Assembly (NCBI GenBank): GCA_963969595.1
Contig: OZ018410.1
Coordinates: 3,472,001 to 3,536,000, forward strand
Reading direction: 5' to 3'
From: Neckera pumila
Taxonomy: Eukaryota; Streptophyta; Bryopsida; Hypnales; Neckeraceae
Length of the DNA stretch: 64,000 bases
Shown: positions 49,132-61,342 of the stretch, piece after piece
How the letters are laid out: every line of letters begins with the position of its first letter
How positions within the stretch are numbered: position 1 is the stretch's first letter
The notes under the pieces: generated by a model
What the model was told of the DNA's origin: nothing
The model's input: the letters and a program-made list of their open reading frames with translations, nothing else
The model's database searches: none
Position numbers and translations under genes: made by a program

Positions 49132-49173
49132 ATGGCTATGGAGTATGTAAGGTTTGGTGCTATTTCGATCTAA
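49132..49173 (+). promoter_or_regulatory. PFK: Upstream ORF in the PFK leader (13 codons)
   Basis: The ATG in CTCCATGG at 49132 opens MAMEYVRFGAISI and stops with TAA at 49171-49173, 56 nt before the PFK start and in a different frame. If the 5'-UTR intron is spliced as proposed, this uORF lies in the mature leader and could damp translation. Confidence 0.35.
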
Positions 49174-49229
49174 CTCAGCTCTTCTTGCGATTCGGCCGGT
49201 GTTGTAGAGTTTTCAAGAGAGTTCCTGCA

Positions 49230-52200
49230 ATGGCGTGTGCGCCGAAGGTGTCTTCTGGGACGGGAGGTGCGGTGCTGGAAGATGTACCGCATCTCACGGA
49301 CTGGCTGCCCAACTTAGAGGTAAGCAAAACAATTTCCGACCTAAATTGTTTTGCTGAAACTTTTGCTAAAAGTTTAACCCAAAAATGGAGCTACAATTCT
49401 AGGTACAATTCTTCTGAAGGTTTCTTGTTTGGTTTCATTTGCTGTAGGTTTTCTTCAGTTCTGATGATGTGATTTAGTTTACTACTCCCTTTTGATGCGA
49501 GAATTAGCGGCTGGAGAAGCTCAAATTCTGGCATTTGAAATTTCGGTTTTGAAACCTAGGAAATGGCGAGATTGTTTGGAAATTTGTATTTCTTGGGGAG
49601 GGGGGGAAGAGTTTCTTTGAGATCGGTTTTTTGCTAATTAAGGTGCAAGATTTGTTTGGTGTGATTAAATGGACGTGCTTGATTTTTTTTCGTGTGTGTG
49701 TTGTGTTGTTTGGTACAGACATATGAAAATCCTTTGAAGCACAACCCTGCTTACTCATCTGTGACGTGAGTAGTTTCAAGTGATATTCAGTGGTGGACAA
49801 TCAATGAAGCTCTTGGTTTACGCAACTTTCACTAGACTAAGGAAACAAGTGGTTTAATTCGTCTTGTGGGTCTTCTTGTGGGTCATTTTTTTGGTAGTGT
49901 ACACAGATCATGTTTCTACTAATGCTGGAAGTTCTATCTAATTAGTGTCACTGACTAGTGATTGAGAATGGTGGGGTTCTGTGGATTTGGGTTGCAGGCA
50001 GTATTTTGTGGAGGACACCGATGTCGTTGCGAAAGATGTAAGCTTTGGGGGCCTCTCAACCTAATAATTTTTTGTTTTTTAAATTTAAAAACCTAGAATA
50101 TAATTTTGATTTTTGAGCATTCGTGATTCACATGCACATTTTTTAAAAGTTTTGTAATATTAAATTCATGACTCTCATGAATCCATAGTCATTTTGATGT
50201 AAACAAATAGAAAAAATGTCTTAAAACTGCTTGCTTGTGCAGGTGGTTGTGAATGTGAATACTCATGGCGATGGGATTCATTTCAGACGTGCCGGTCCTC
50301 GAGACCAGGTTACACATCAGTTTCTTCACTCCTGCTCTTTACTACTGCTGAATTTTTTAATGACTTTTGAAAATTATAAAATTATAAAGCTTGCTTTGGT
50401 GCACAATTTTCAAGCAATTTTGGAAAAAAGTGGCCATGAGGTGAAGACACTATTAACCATTATATTGCTCAACCAACGAATGCTTTGAAAAGTGTACTTC
50501 ATGCAATTAATATTATGGAGGGAGCTTCAAGAAAAATTGTGCAATATATCAATGGAAAGATGAAAGAGTGTTTTAGGTAGATGATTCAATGATATCAGTA
50601 ATTTGGAGGAGTTACAATTGTTTCTTTCAATTTCTTAATAGTAATGTTACTATCTTTTATTTGGAGCCTCTCTTTGGTGATCATATTCTCTTTGCTAATT
50701 GGGTGCAGATATATTTCAAATGTGAGGATGTGAGGGCATGTATTGTAACGTGTGGAGGTTTGTGTCCGGGCATCAACACTATAATCCGTGAGATTGTGTG
50801 TGGTCTTTGGTCTCAATACGGGGTGCGCGACATCTATGGTATTGATGTAAGTTTTAAAAAAGCTCATGTCTCTTCCTTTAGCACTTTTGAGTGGGTCACA
50901 TGGGGACTTTCTTTTGCACCATGTCCTTTCTTTCTTTCTTAACCAATTCATGTAATGTTCTTTGATTTTGGTGTTATTAAAAGATAGCCCTATTTGAATA
51001 TTGATTTTTCACAATGTGATCAATCATATTAGCCTTTGTAAAACCATGAAAACTCCATCTTTAACGGGTGAAACTTTTAAGCGGGTTGATTAATGGGGTC
51101 AATTAGTCCTTATAAATCTAATTAGTTGTGTTTTCTACCTTGCATTTATAGGGAGGCTACAAAGGATTCTATTCCCGGAACACAATTTCCCTCACCCCTA
51201 AAGTGGTAAGTGACATCCACAAACGTGGGGGTACTATTTTGAAATCTTCTCGAGGTGGAAGTGACACTAAGAAAATTGTGGATTCTATTGAAGACCGAGA
51301 ATTTGATCAGGTATGTCAATTACAAATTCTTGTTTGTCAATAACTCTTTGATCTTGGAGCACTTCCATGAAATTTAAATTTGTTGCAAATACATTCTTGA
51401 AGTGAACTTTAGATGAACTCTTTTAGTGAACGATCACCTCATGTTTTGAAAAGTTTACTTCATCCAATTGGTAATCATTGAGGAAGCTTTGAAGAAGATG
51501 GAATAATATATCAATGGAATGAAGAAAGAATACTCTTACATAGATAAATGAAATGATATGTAGTATTTTGGAAGAGTTATTACTACCGTTCATTAGTTTG
51601 AATGATCTTTAGTGGATTGCTGGGTCCTTTAAAGTGACGATTTCCATCAACTTCAATTACAAAATAGCATCTCAAAACACTAAGATTTGTGGCTTCAACA
51701 GGTCTACATAATTGGAGGTGACGGCACTCAGAAAGGAGCTAACGCTATCCACGAGGTATCATCAGCAGTTCACCTCACGAATCTCTATGCTTAATTGAAC
51801 AATTTTGCATTCTAATTTCCTATTTCAATTATGCTTAGGGCCACTTCAAATTGCTCAGCTTGAATCAATCCTATGAAATCATGAAATCATACACCTTTAT
51901 CAGTGCAAAAATCATGCTTTTAAAATTAAAAAAAAAAATCTTTACACTACTTTAATTAACGAGGATGAGCAAGGAGAAGAAGAGATGTTGATGTAAATGA
52001 TTTTGGATACCTTTTTGAAGTGGATTGGACACTTGTTGCCTTAATTGTGGCATTTTTTGTGTCATAAATGGAATGGATTATATGAAGCATATCTCAGCGC
52101 TTGTTGTTGGTTCATGTTTTGAAGCTTGTTATCTCAAGCTTATTGGTTTGGCTTGTTAACTTGGAGGAGTGTTGGCATCCTATTGCACTGTTTTTTGGGG

Positions 52201-55200
52201 GGGATTAATTTTAGTCACTCTCTGTCTCTGATAGCAAATAGTTCCACAACTGACTTGGAAAGGGGAAGCTGCCCATCTGCAGGAGTGTAAACGGAGGGGT
52301 CTGAAGGTTGTGGTTGCAGGCATTCCGAAAACAATCGACAATGATATCGATGTAAGTGAGAATTTAAGCACTGGATTTGGTAACCCCGTATTTGAGGTTC
52401 TAAGAGGGTTGCCCAAACTTGGATTTCAGAATCTTTGATAAATAGGCTATTGTGTAGCTTGTTCAAAGGACCAATCAATGATGAGCTTTTGTCCTCCTCA
52501 AGGCCATTCAGCAACCCTCAAAGCCACTGTTCAAATTTTTTTATCAAGCTTTTCAATGCAAAGACTACAAGTTCAAATTGTGATTCAATTACCAAGACTT
52601 AGATTGACGGATACAGCTGCATCTTGTGAAGATAGAGAGAATGATACTAAAGAAGCTCACATGTAGTTGTGTATTGGAGGAGTTTTCCTTAGGATTCTCT
52701 TAAAATCCATCCCCTCTAGCTTGGTTTGTCGTTATTTAAGGGTTAAGAGTGCACAATGTCATGTCCAGTACGCTATACATAATACATCATACTTGGTAAA
52801 TATGTCATATGACTTTAAAAGACACTTATTGTGACATATATAGTTTCTTTTTCACATGCAAAGGGTTTCAGGCAGTTGGAACTATTGTTCTTACAGTAGA
52901 ACCACCCATTATTTTCTTGCCTTATTATCCTATTCTTAGTATACAATACAATCTTCAATATTCCATTCATTGTCATTGTACTTGTATCACGATAAATTAA
53001 AGTTATCTTCTTTTCCATTGATTGTTTGTGGGCATATATTTTTTGGCAGGTTATAGACAAGTCCTTTGGTTTTGACACTGCTGTTGAAGAAGCCCAACGT
53101 GCAATCAATTCGGCCCACGTGGAAGCGGAGAGTATTCACAATGGCATTGGGTTGGTCAAACTCATGGGACGCTATAGTGGTAAGGGAGACTTTCTTTCTT
53201 TTTGTAAGATTTGTAATAAAATTTGTAAGAAAACAAATGGGAGCTTTTGTTTTCTAGACCTGAAAAAATTGTGAACATTAGGAAATCAACATAGTTTATT
53301 ATATTGGTTGAGGTCATTTGGGCAAACTTTGTTACGTCAAAAATCTATGTGAAAAGACTTTGAATCACAGGGTTTAGGATTTTAGAGTTTTTTATTAGCA
53401 ATCATCAATCATTGATGTTACTTCTTTGACTTAATCATTTACATTTTCCTAACCCAGCTTTTTTTTCTTTTGTTTTTGGATGCAGGGTACATTGCTATGT
53501 ATGCTACTCTTGCAAGTCGTGATGTGGTAATTAAATTCTGGCCCATTGACCTTTCCCCCAAACTTAAGCTTTTCATTAATAATTTTTCATTAAGAGTGCA
53601 AAATGTCATGTCCCTTTGTCACGTTCTCATCTAGACTAATGGTCACGTTTTTATGCTTCCAAACTTTCTTCTTATGCTATGGGTGTGTGGTTGCAAACCT
53701 TGCAATGGTTGTACTAGTAGATTACATGTTTATTGATGCACTTACACGTATACAATTGAGTTCTCAACCCTTAAACAACATCTACTTGCCTAGAAGGGTC
53801 AACAACCCAAAGTGTGGAGTAGTGAATCGGGTTGTGATTTTGCATAGCCTAAATGTGGTGCTTGGCAAACCATATTTTACTATCAAAGTGTGTCCAATAG
53901 GTTGAAACATTCTCCTCAAAAAAATACAAAATCCTCTTTTTGTCAATGATTCTTTCAAAACCAAGTCCAAGGGGCTTCGTCTATCATCGTTTGAAGGATT
54001 TATGTTGCAATGGGGCGTGGTTGCAAACCTTGCAATGGTTGTACTAGTAGTATACCTATTTATTCAAAAACCACTTTTTGTCAACGATTCTCTCAAAACC
54101 AAGTCTTAGAGGCTTACCTGTTGTTGTTTTAAGATTTAATGTGGCAATGGCTGTACTACTAGTATAAATCCTATTTATTGATCCATGTGCACATGCACAT
54201 ACGAGTATAGTTTTGAGTTTTTAATGTTGAAAATTGGGACTAAGTGCAGGACCTTTGCTTGATCCCGGAGGTGCCCTTCTATTTGGAAGGCCCCGGAGGT
54301 TTGATTGAGTTTGTGCACCAAAGATTGCGAGAAAATGGCCACATGGTCATTGTGGTGGCCGAAGGAGCTGGGCAAGAGCTCATGGTGGAGAGCATGGGCT
54401 CTCTGGACAAGGTCAATGACGCTTCGGGAAACAAGTTGCTGCTGGACGTGGGGCTATGGCTTTGTCAGAATCTCAAGGTGAGAGAGGTTTTAACTTTTTG
54501 TGCACTTTCATTCTTTTCCATTTTTTCCCCATAACAAATGGCTGGATAGCACAACAAGATTTAGCAAGATTTGGCAAGATTTAGCATAACTTTGTAACAA
54601 GATTTAGCAAGTCAAGTTAATCCCTGTAACGACGCAGCAGCCTAAAAGTGTCTGATGGATGACAAGAGAGTCCTTCTATGTAAGATAGAAGTGCAAAGTG
54701 TCTGATGGATGACAGAGAATCCTTTTGTGTAAGACAGAAGTGCAGATGTTCATCCTTGGAATTTTGTTTGTGTGCAAAAGGGGAGGTCTCAGTGCACAAT
54801 AGTTTGACCTCCAATGAGTGATCTTGGGTTGTTTTTTCAAGCAAATGATGCACACGGTACCCGAAAGGATGATTTCCACAATGACCAGGCTTAAGATGTT
54901 CTTCATAGTAAATAAATGCCTAAGAGGTAGTAGAATATTTTGCAGTTGTCAAACTCTTAGTCTCTCAGTAGTGCACTATTTAGCAAAGACACACCATCTG
55001 CATGAGGTAATGCTCTGATAATTGCATTGGTACTTCTTAAAGCGCTGGAAGAAATCAGCTTGGAATTCCTGAGTCTCTGCTTGGATTCTTTGCAGGAGCA
55101 TTTCCTCAAGGCATTTAAGGAGCCACTGAACTTAAAATACATAGGTAAGCTGTTTCCCTTCCCCCTCCTGTTGGCATTCAATTTGTCTGGTTTGTTTTTT

Positions 55201-56227
55201 CATGCTTCTTCTTCCATTCGAAGAACCCTTCGTAGATTTCCCTCGGGAAGTAAGTAAGAATCTTTGGAGGCTGGATGAAGCTTCAAAAATTTTCAGCTAA
55301 TTCCTGCTGTTGGTTGGCTCCTCCAACTTTTTAATTTCCATTCGATTGATTGTTTGCAGATCCCACTTACATGATTCGAGCCATTCCCAGCAATGCTTCT
55401 GATAATGTGTACTGCACTTTGCTGGCGCATAGTGCCATCCACGGCGCTATGGCCGGCTATGGCGGATTCACCGTTGGACCAGTCAATGTCCGCCATTGCT
55501 ACATTCCCATTTCGGTAAGAAATTCAACACTCTTTTATATCTTTTGAAATCATAAAATAAATGGGGTGCTCTTCACTAAAGAAATGTCACTTAATTTGTG
55601 GATCTAAAAGGTGTTAACCTTGTAAGGACGCTGCGGACTGGGACTTTTTTTTTTTTTTTTTTTTTTTTTCCCACTTTTTGAGAAAATGTGGTGAAGCAAT
55701 GTGTTTCCCAATTTGATTTTTTCTTATCTTTTTCTTTTATGTGCAGACAGTGGTGGCCACTTCGCGAAACGTGAACATAGCTGACCGGATGTGGGCACGG
55801 CTCATGTCGTCCACCAACCAACCCAATTTTGCCAACTACAGCAATGCCATCCTTGAACAAAAACAAAAACAGAATAATTTGAAGGAACAAGCTTCACAGA
55901 CTCGTACCAACGGCGGCCCATCCACTTCTGTAAGTTGTTGCCACATTGAATTTCATGCATCTTATAAAAGAAATGGAGGACTAATTTAAAGGTTATTCAC
56001 ATTCGTACCACTTCATATTACCGTTGGCATTAGCAAATTTAACCAACTGTATCATTTTTATCTGATCTGTATAATAAAACCAGACATCAAATGGAGGTGA
56101 GTACCAGTCCGAACCAGAGAAGAAGAAGCCCGACGAGGTGATCGAAACTGGCAACCGACAAGGACTCCCCAAGGATAAAACGGAGGTTTCTTTGGTGATA
56201 CCGCAGCAGGACCTCAAAGCTCCCTGA
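49230..56227 (+). CDS. PFK: ATP-dependent 6-phosphofructokinase, plant type, 15 coding exons, 530 aa
   Basis: Phosphorylates fructose-6-phosphate with ATP to fructose-1,6-bisphosphate, the committing step of glycolysis. Coding exons: 49230-49319, 49719-49765, 49998-50037, 50243-50308, 50709-50846, 51152-51310, 51702-51755, 52283-52351, 53050-53179, 53486-53526, 54250-54477, 55096-55144, 55360-55514, 55747-55929, 56084-56227. All introns are GT-AG and the joined frame is 1593 nt with one terminal stop. Visible motifs: glycine-rich loop CGGLCPG (96-102), SSRGG (159-163), GGDGT (185-189), PKTIDND (213-219; D217 is the expected catalytic base), MGRYSG (260-265) and PEVPF (284-288). Gly188 points to ATP rather than pyrophosphate, and Lys214 is typical of plant ATP-PFKs. 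The N-terminus (MACAPK...[13 protein letters not shown]) matches the cytosolic plant isoforms and has no transit peptide. Residues after ~450 form a Gln/Lys/Glu-rich low-complexity tail. Exon 8 was started after the CTGCAG at 52277-52282 because this gives the family spacing. Coding identity is near certain; the exact start is likely. Confidence 0.97.
55645..55669 (+). repeat. PFK: Poly(T) run in PFK intron 13
   Basis: 25 consecutive T in the intron between exons 13 and 14, about 75 bp before the acceptor. Confidence 0.9.
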
Positions 56228-56709
56228 AAAATTTCTCAATTCTATTGTTTATAATGAATGTTTACAGCTTTTTAATGGACGTATTTTGTCCTTGTTCGTA
56301 TTAGACAACGACTGAATAACTTACCTGTCAGGTTCTCACAACCTAAAACAGAGGCAAGCTGGTTGCAGAGCAATGTGGTTGAGGATAGGAGGTGCAGAAG
56401 CCCCGAGGTTACGTGTCAATTTACGTGTCAATTTAACACCTGCTCAGATCATTTGTTCCAAGTTATGCACTCACAGGATTAGTGAGCATTGAAAGTGGTA
56501 TTACTGGAACCCCATGTACAAATATAATATGTATATGCAAGAAGTATTACAATGGCTATACAAATACAAATTGGCTATTCATGCAGTGTATCCTTACATG
56601 ATTTGTGAGAGCAATAGATTAATAGTAATGAATTAATGAAAGAATGGACAATACAACGAAGAATGTGATTATCATTTCCTGAATTGTAATCTATTTATTA
56701 CAAGGGATG
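56228..56709. other. Convergent 3' intergenic region between PFK and the HAD gene
   Basis: 482 bp holding both 3' UTRs and polyadenylation regions. AT-rich signals for the PFK side include TTTATAATG near 56,250 and TGTACAAATATAAT near 56,516. No gene or repeat is seen, so overlapping antisense 3' ends are plausible. Confidence 0.5.
56694..56699 (-). terminator. AATAAA polyadenylation signal of the HAD gene
   Basis: A perfect AATAAA on the minus strand, 10 nt after the TGA stop of the HAD gene. Such closeness is unusual but possible; further AT-rich elements lie downstream toward 56,500. Confidence 0.45.
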
Positions 56710-59700
56710 TCACAGGGAGACAGGTGTGCCTTCAAGGAGCTCGATAAGGTCTTCCAACCTGTAACACATAACCAGTGCAGAATCCTATTAATTTGGGGCA
56801 TGTGATGTTGGATTGAAGCACAAAAAAGAGTACTACAATCCTGGAGAATGTGTGGAGAGAAATAATCGTAAGAGCTGAGCAAAATGAACTGTTTAAGGGA
56901 CTTCTGGCAATCATTCCAGTTATGCATTGAAACTAATAACAAGTTCTGGCCTGAACATTCACTCTGGCTACTTCGATTTTGAGTTGTAGACAAGTGATGA
57001 TGCGGAAGTAGTGATTACCTGACCGATCCCAAGTTAGGGTACACAGCCTTAGCAGCACTAAAATCCTGCACACCAGTTATCAGAAAACCATCGCTACTTT
57101 CAGATATTGCCTTGCAGTATGCACGGAAACACTATTTAAATGCTCCACTATTTAACTACGGTAGAAGATACTATTTGCCGTCTCTTCAAGCAATTTAGCA
57201 TATGTACCACAAGTTTGGTTTTTGGGAGATCACTATTGAGCTGTTGAGATATCTTTAATGCAAGAGGCAAATCTGTTGTGATCGAATTTTTATCAGTATT
57301 TGAATTTCTAATGCAATTCAAAAGTGGGAGGTTGCAGAACATTGTTTCAATAGACAACCCCATTTCCATTCAAACATCAGTGACCATCGACAATTTAGCC
57401 ACGTCACGCTTGACACCATTTGTTAATTAGGCCAACCAAGAGTACCAATAGATGAGTTGCTGTTGGTAAATGGGATTGATATTGAAAACAGAATCCTAAC
57501 GGTTTCAGTACGTAATAGCGGCTTGTTTCAGCTCATATTCCTAGTAGTCAAGCTCCAAACATCAACACTAATTGTGAAAAGGCAATAAGAATATGATCGT
57601 ACCTGAGTACTTGTGGAGGATGTATATGAGATGACACAAGGCATGCTGGCTCCTAAGGCGGCCTGCAAAGTACAGGGGTTCAGATTAATCAACAAAAACT
57701 TAAAAACACATCGATTTTATTCCTCAACCGCAATACCTAGAGTTTGCATCTTGACAGTAAAGCACATCCAAACCAGAAGAAATCTTCACGCAGTGATCAA
57801 TGAATCTTGAATCAATAGTCAAGATAACTATAGGTGAGTCCAAAAAACCTTCAAGCCAATAACGGTGTCTTCGATCACCAAACACTTTTCAGGAGCCACA
57901 CCTAATGCCTGCCAAATATATAAAAAGACTAGATTGAGTTGTAGGTCTCCTCATAATCTACAACACTGCTTGACATTGACCTCCTGCGAATATCATTCAA
58001 CGTTCCTGAAAACAGCAGTGTAATAAAAGCGTAGGAAACCCCAAACTAATGGGAATTCCATAATCCTGAATCTCAACTATTCAAACCCGACGGTTTTGAA
58101 TGAAATATGAGATTTTCTCTCAAAAGAGTGTTCACTTTGTCGTAGTAATTTTTAGTGATAAATCACTTCATATTTGTAGTTATTATGAGAATTTGAACAG
58201 CTGAATTTATGATCCGTTAGAGAACTTAATACCTAGGTCCTGTCAAAGTCATTTCTCTTGATCAAGGTACATAGAAAGCTGGTTTTGTGAGGTTCACTGA
58301 TTGCGAGTGCTGGGCGAGGAACTTAAATATGCAGAAATCTTCTAGTAAAGTTTTGGAAAAACAGTGTATATGTGCTCCAAATTAAACAGAAGTGAATGGA
58401 AAATACAGTTCAGATGTGAAGTCTATAAACTAGAATATTTTCATACAAGCGACTTGGTCTCACCTCAGCTGCTTTGATGTAAATTGTGGGGTCAGGCTTC
58501 TTCTTGTCCACGTCGTCACCTACCACAAAGAAAAGTCACAACCCATTCAACCGGACCGGAATAACGGCCTTTACCTCTTCAAGGAAACACACAAATCCCA
58601 ACTTTGGCTCTCAGTCGAATAAAATAGTGAACACCAAATAGAACTATTTCTTACCAGCCAGAAAACAGTCCAAACCTTCAAATCTCTCCTGCGTGGATCA
58701 CGAACACTACAATCAGTAAAAGTCAACCTTGTTAATAAACCTCTTGTAGTAAACCAGCTGATGTTCACATAGACGTAACAAGTCAACAGTGAGTGTAATC
58801 TTTGCAAGATGTTTACAAAAACACAAGTATGAGTACCTTGCCGAGGAGATTGGAAAGAGTGAAAACAACTGAGCTTTTCGTCGCAGCTGAGCATACAGCC
58901 AACTTCAGTCCCTGCACTTCCAGTGTGTATGGTGAGAAATTTCAGTAATTGTACAATCTAAAGGTTTGACAGCTTTGAAGCTTAAGTGTAAATTCGAATA
59001 TACTAGTTCCACGGAGCACAATCAAGCGAAAAAATTAAGCAAACAAAAATCACTGTCATGAAAAAGTAAATATCGCTTATGAAATCTAGTCTGAACATAC
59101 CTTTTTCCGGGTCGCATCCATGAGATCTAAAACTCCTGGTCTTGGCTCCACCTGCAATACACAATGAAGAGTTCCACAGTGAAAGAAAGAAAAAGAAAAA
59201 GAAAAAGACCCCAACACAATTAGTCAAACCTTCAGGATATGATCAGGTGATAAGTCATTTCAGTAGTTAGCTTGGCTTCCTCAGTCTTGGCTTCCTCGCT
59301 AGATGATGTAGTACAAAAACAGAAGCAGAAATAAGAAAGCCAAGAGTTGAATTTGATTACCTCTCCAGAGCCGATGAAGTTCTGGTATTTCTCTGTCTTC
59401 CAGTCCTGCATTTGCAACAGCCACAAATCCCAAACATGTCAATTAGGAAATGCAGTGCGTGGATTCTTTTTCTTGAAATGATTCCAACGGTGTTACGGCA
59501 AGCTCCTCAAATCCTGCAAGTCCTCTTTATTGGAGTATTTTCCAAATTTTCAGAGCATGACCAAAATCTTACCCCGCACTAAGTCCAATTAATTGACTCA
59601 TTTTCTGGCTAGTTTCCTATTACAGAATCCTAACATTGAAGCTTCAAAAACAAGAAATATACCTGAATAGAGTCAATCAAGGTCGCTTGCTCCTCCTCCG

Positions 59701-60505
59701 TACTCGGAGTACTCGGCAAAATGGTCGAAGTCGGCCATCCATACTTAGCAAAGTACCTGCAATCACACAATTCTTCACTCCAACAAAATTACTCTCAAAT
59801 TCCAATCCCCACAAACCCACAAAAAATTAGATACCCAATTTGGAAACCCAATTCGAAACCAATTCGAAACCAATTCACTGGAATTCGTAACTAACTAGGC
59901 TTCAAATGAAAAAAACTGAAACTAGAATGACTCCCAATGTTGTCCATTGCCCGTCTCATTTCTTCCCTATTTCTTTTCCATTTGCAAGCCCAATCTCTTC
60001 CCTCCATTCTACCATTCCATGCCATCCCACTCCCTCCCAATTCGTGAAAACCCACATCCAATTGACCAATTAGGGATGGAATTCGAATTCCCCACCATCT
60101 CATTTTGGGTTTCCCCCCACCAACGGTATTCTGCAGCACATCGTAAAACTCCGGCGTCCACACCAAGGTCACATTGGGCTTACAGCAGACTTGAAACTCG
60201 TGGAAGGCGGCATTGTAGGCTCTCCGATGCAAGTCCTCGGACTCAAGAATGACTCCATCACAGTCGAACACCACCGCTTCCAGACCAGACGCGCGACAGA
60301 AACTCCCCCCAACTCGTCGAATTCTGCGCGTCTGGGTGGTGAGGCGTGTGGTGCAATTGCGGAGGGGAATGGGGAGTGTCGCGTATCGGTGGAAAGAGCG
60401 CAACGAGACGGAGGGGAAGGAGGAGGAGGGAGAGGGGGAAGGGGTGGGGGCGAGAGCGGAGAGGCGGGGGAAGAGAGTCGACGGGGGGGAGAAGGTCATC
60501 GCCAT
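56710..60505 (-). CDS. Plastid-targeted HAD-superfamily hydrolase, CbbY-like (At4g39970 type), 11 coding exons, 326 aa
   Basis: Predicted phosphatase/phosphomutase-type HAD hydrolase of the CbbY group, expected in the chloroplast stroma. Exons in transcript order: 60505-60096, 59756-59663, 59405-59361, 59151-59101, 58911-58837, 58688-58655, 58519-58464, 57908-57849, 57662-57603, 57065-57019, 56758-56710. All junctions are GT-AG and the joined frame is 981 nt. Residues 1-~70 are rich in Ser, Pro and Arg with almost no acidic residues, as in a transit peptide. HAD motifs: DCDGV with nucleophile D81 and acid D83, Ser208 in VCSAATK (motif II), Lys244 in KKKPDP (motif III), and E268-D269 in VIEDT (motif IV). 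The cap-domain stretch GGGKPKMRW (129-137) is as in the plant family. Length is close to the ~316 aa I recall for the Arabidopsis protein. The related CBBY acts on xylulose-1,5-bisphosphate; whether this paralogue does is unknown. The start is the ATG beginning MAMTF; an in-frame upstream ATG at 60637 lies inside a transposable element. Confidence 0.95.
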
Positions 60506-60621
60506 AGCTGCAACTTTTGCAACAACGGGGGATCTCCGGCCAGTGAACAAGATTGATGATTCTGTTGGAGGTGAATGGCCGTTTTGAGGTCCGGCGCTAA
60601 GAACAATCCTAATCGCGATTA

Positions 60622-61340
60622 AGGTAAAACAGCCCATTATGGTCAGAAATTACTGGAGTTTGCCCTCATCCCATTGCTGAACTTAAAAAAAAAAAATTCC
60701 CCACATAAAGACAAGTGTGAGAAACAGGGAGAGCAGTTGGAGTTTTATTTTTTCAACAAAGTATGAATTTGCTATGAATTTTTGAAATGTTCAGCCCATT
60801 GTGGCCCCAAACCAACAAAATTTATATCCGTACCCACGGGAAGAAATCCTTTCATTTTGAGGACAGGTTTTGAGTTGCAATTAGGGCGTAACGCTCGATT
60901 ATGTGGTTTTGCCTGCGTAATTGGGCATTGCACATTTTTCATCCCAACTGTTTCTATTCATCCTAGACTTCATTCGAATTTTCTTCCCGGGGTTTATGCC
61001 GGGTAAAGCTTCTAGTCGTTGGGCATTGCATGATAAAAGAGCCAATAACTTCCATCGTGCAATACCTTCTTCCTTGGGCATTGCCCTATACATAATGTTC
61101 ATCTTATATATCTGAAGCAATCATAATAATTTTTAATGTGGAAGGCCTAAAAAAGTCTCTTCCTACAATGAAATTACATTAAAAAGTTAGAAGTTCCTAA
61201 TGAGGTCACTAATCATTCCATTATTGTTAGATGAGACATTAATTGTGGCCCAAATCTCATTTATTGACAAAAACCATGATGGGTCATTCCCTAGGTGTCC
61301 ACTTGATGGGGGCTTGTGACTGCAATGGGTTGTTCTACCT
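60622..61340. mobile_element. AGGTA-ended MITE abutting the HAD gene (719 bp)
   Basis: Left AGGTAAAACAGCCCATTATG and right (inverted) AGGTAGAACAACCCATTGC; TA on both sides (60620-60621; 61341-61342). Shares interior blocks with the nested element at 2790-3326 ('gacaagtgtgag', 'acaaagtatgaatt.gctatgaatt'). Confidence 0.75.
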
Positions 61341-61342
61341 TA

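Noticed and set aside
49098..49229. ATG at 49098 as the true PFK start
   Set aside because: It falls within a probable 5'-UTR intron, and the added residues do not resemble plant PFK N-termini or a transit peptide.
52240..52282. Earlier start of PFK exon 8
   Set aside because: In-frame extension upstream of the CTGCAG would add about 14 residues to a region of fixed length in plant PFKs; starting after CTGCAG gives the exact family spacing.
59947..60587. Several + strand frames of 100-120 codons
   Set aside because: Shadows of the GC-rich first exon (transit peptide) of the HAD gene on the opposite strand.
60622..60637. Upstream ATG at 60637 as the true HAD start
   Set aside because: It lies in the terminal repeat of a transposable element, and the extension would precede a normal transit peptide. 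The MAMTF start fits the family better; kept only as a finding.
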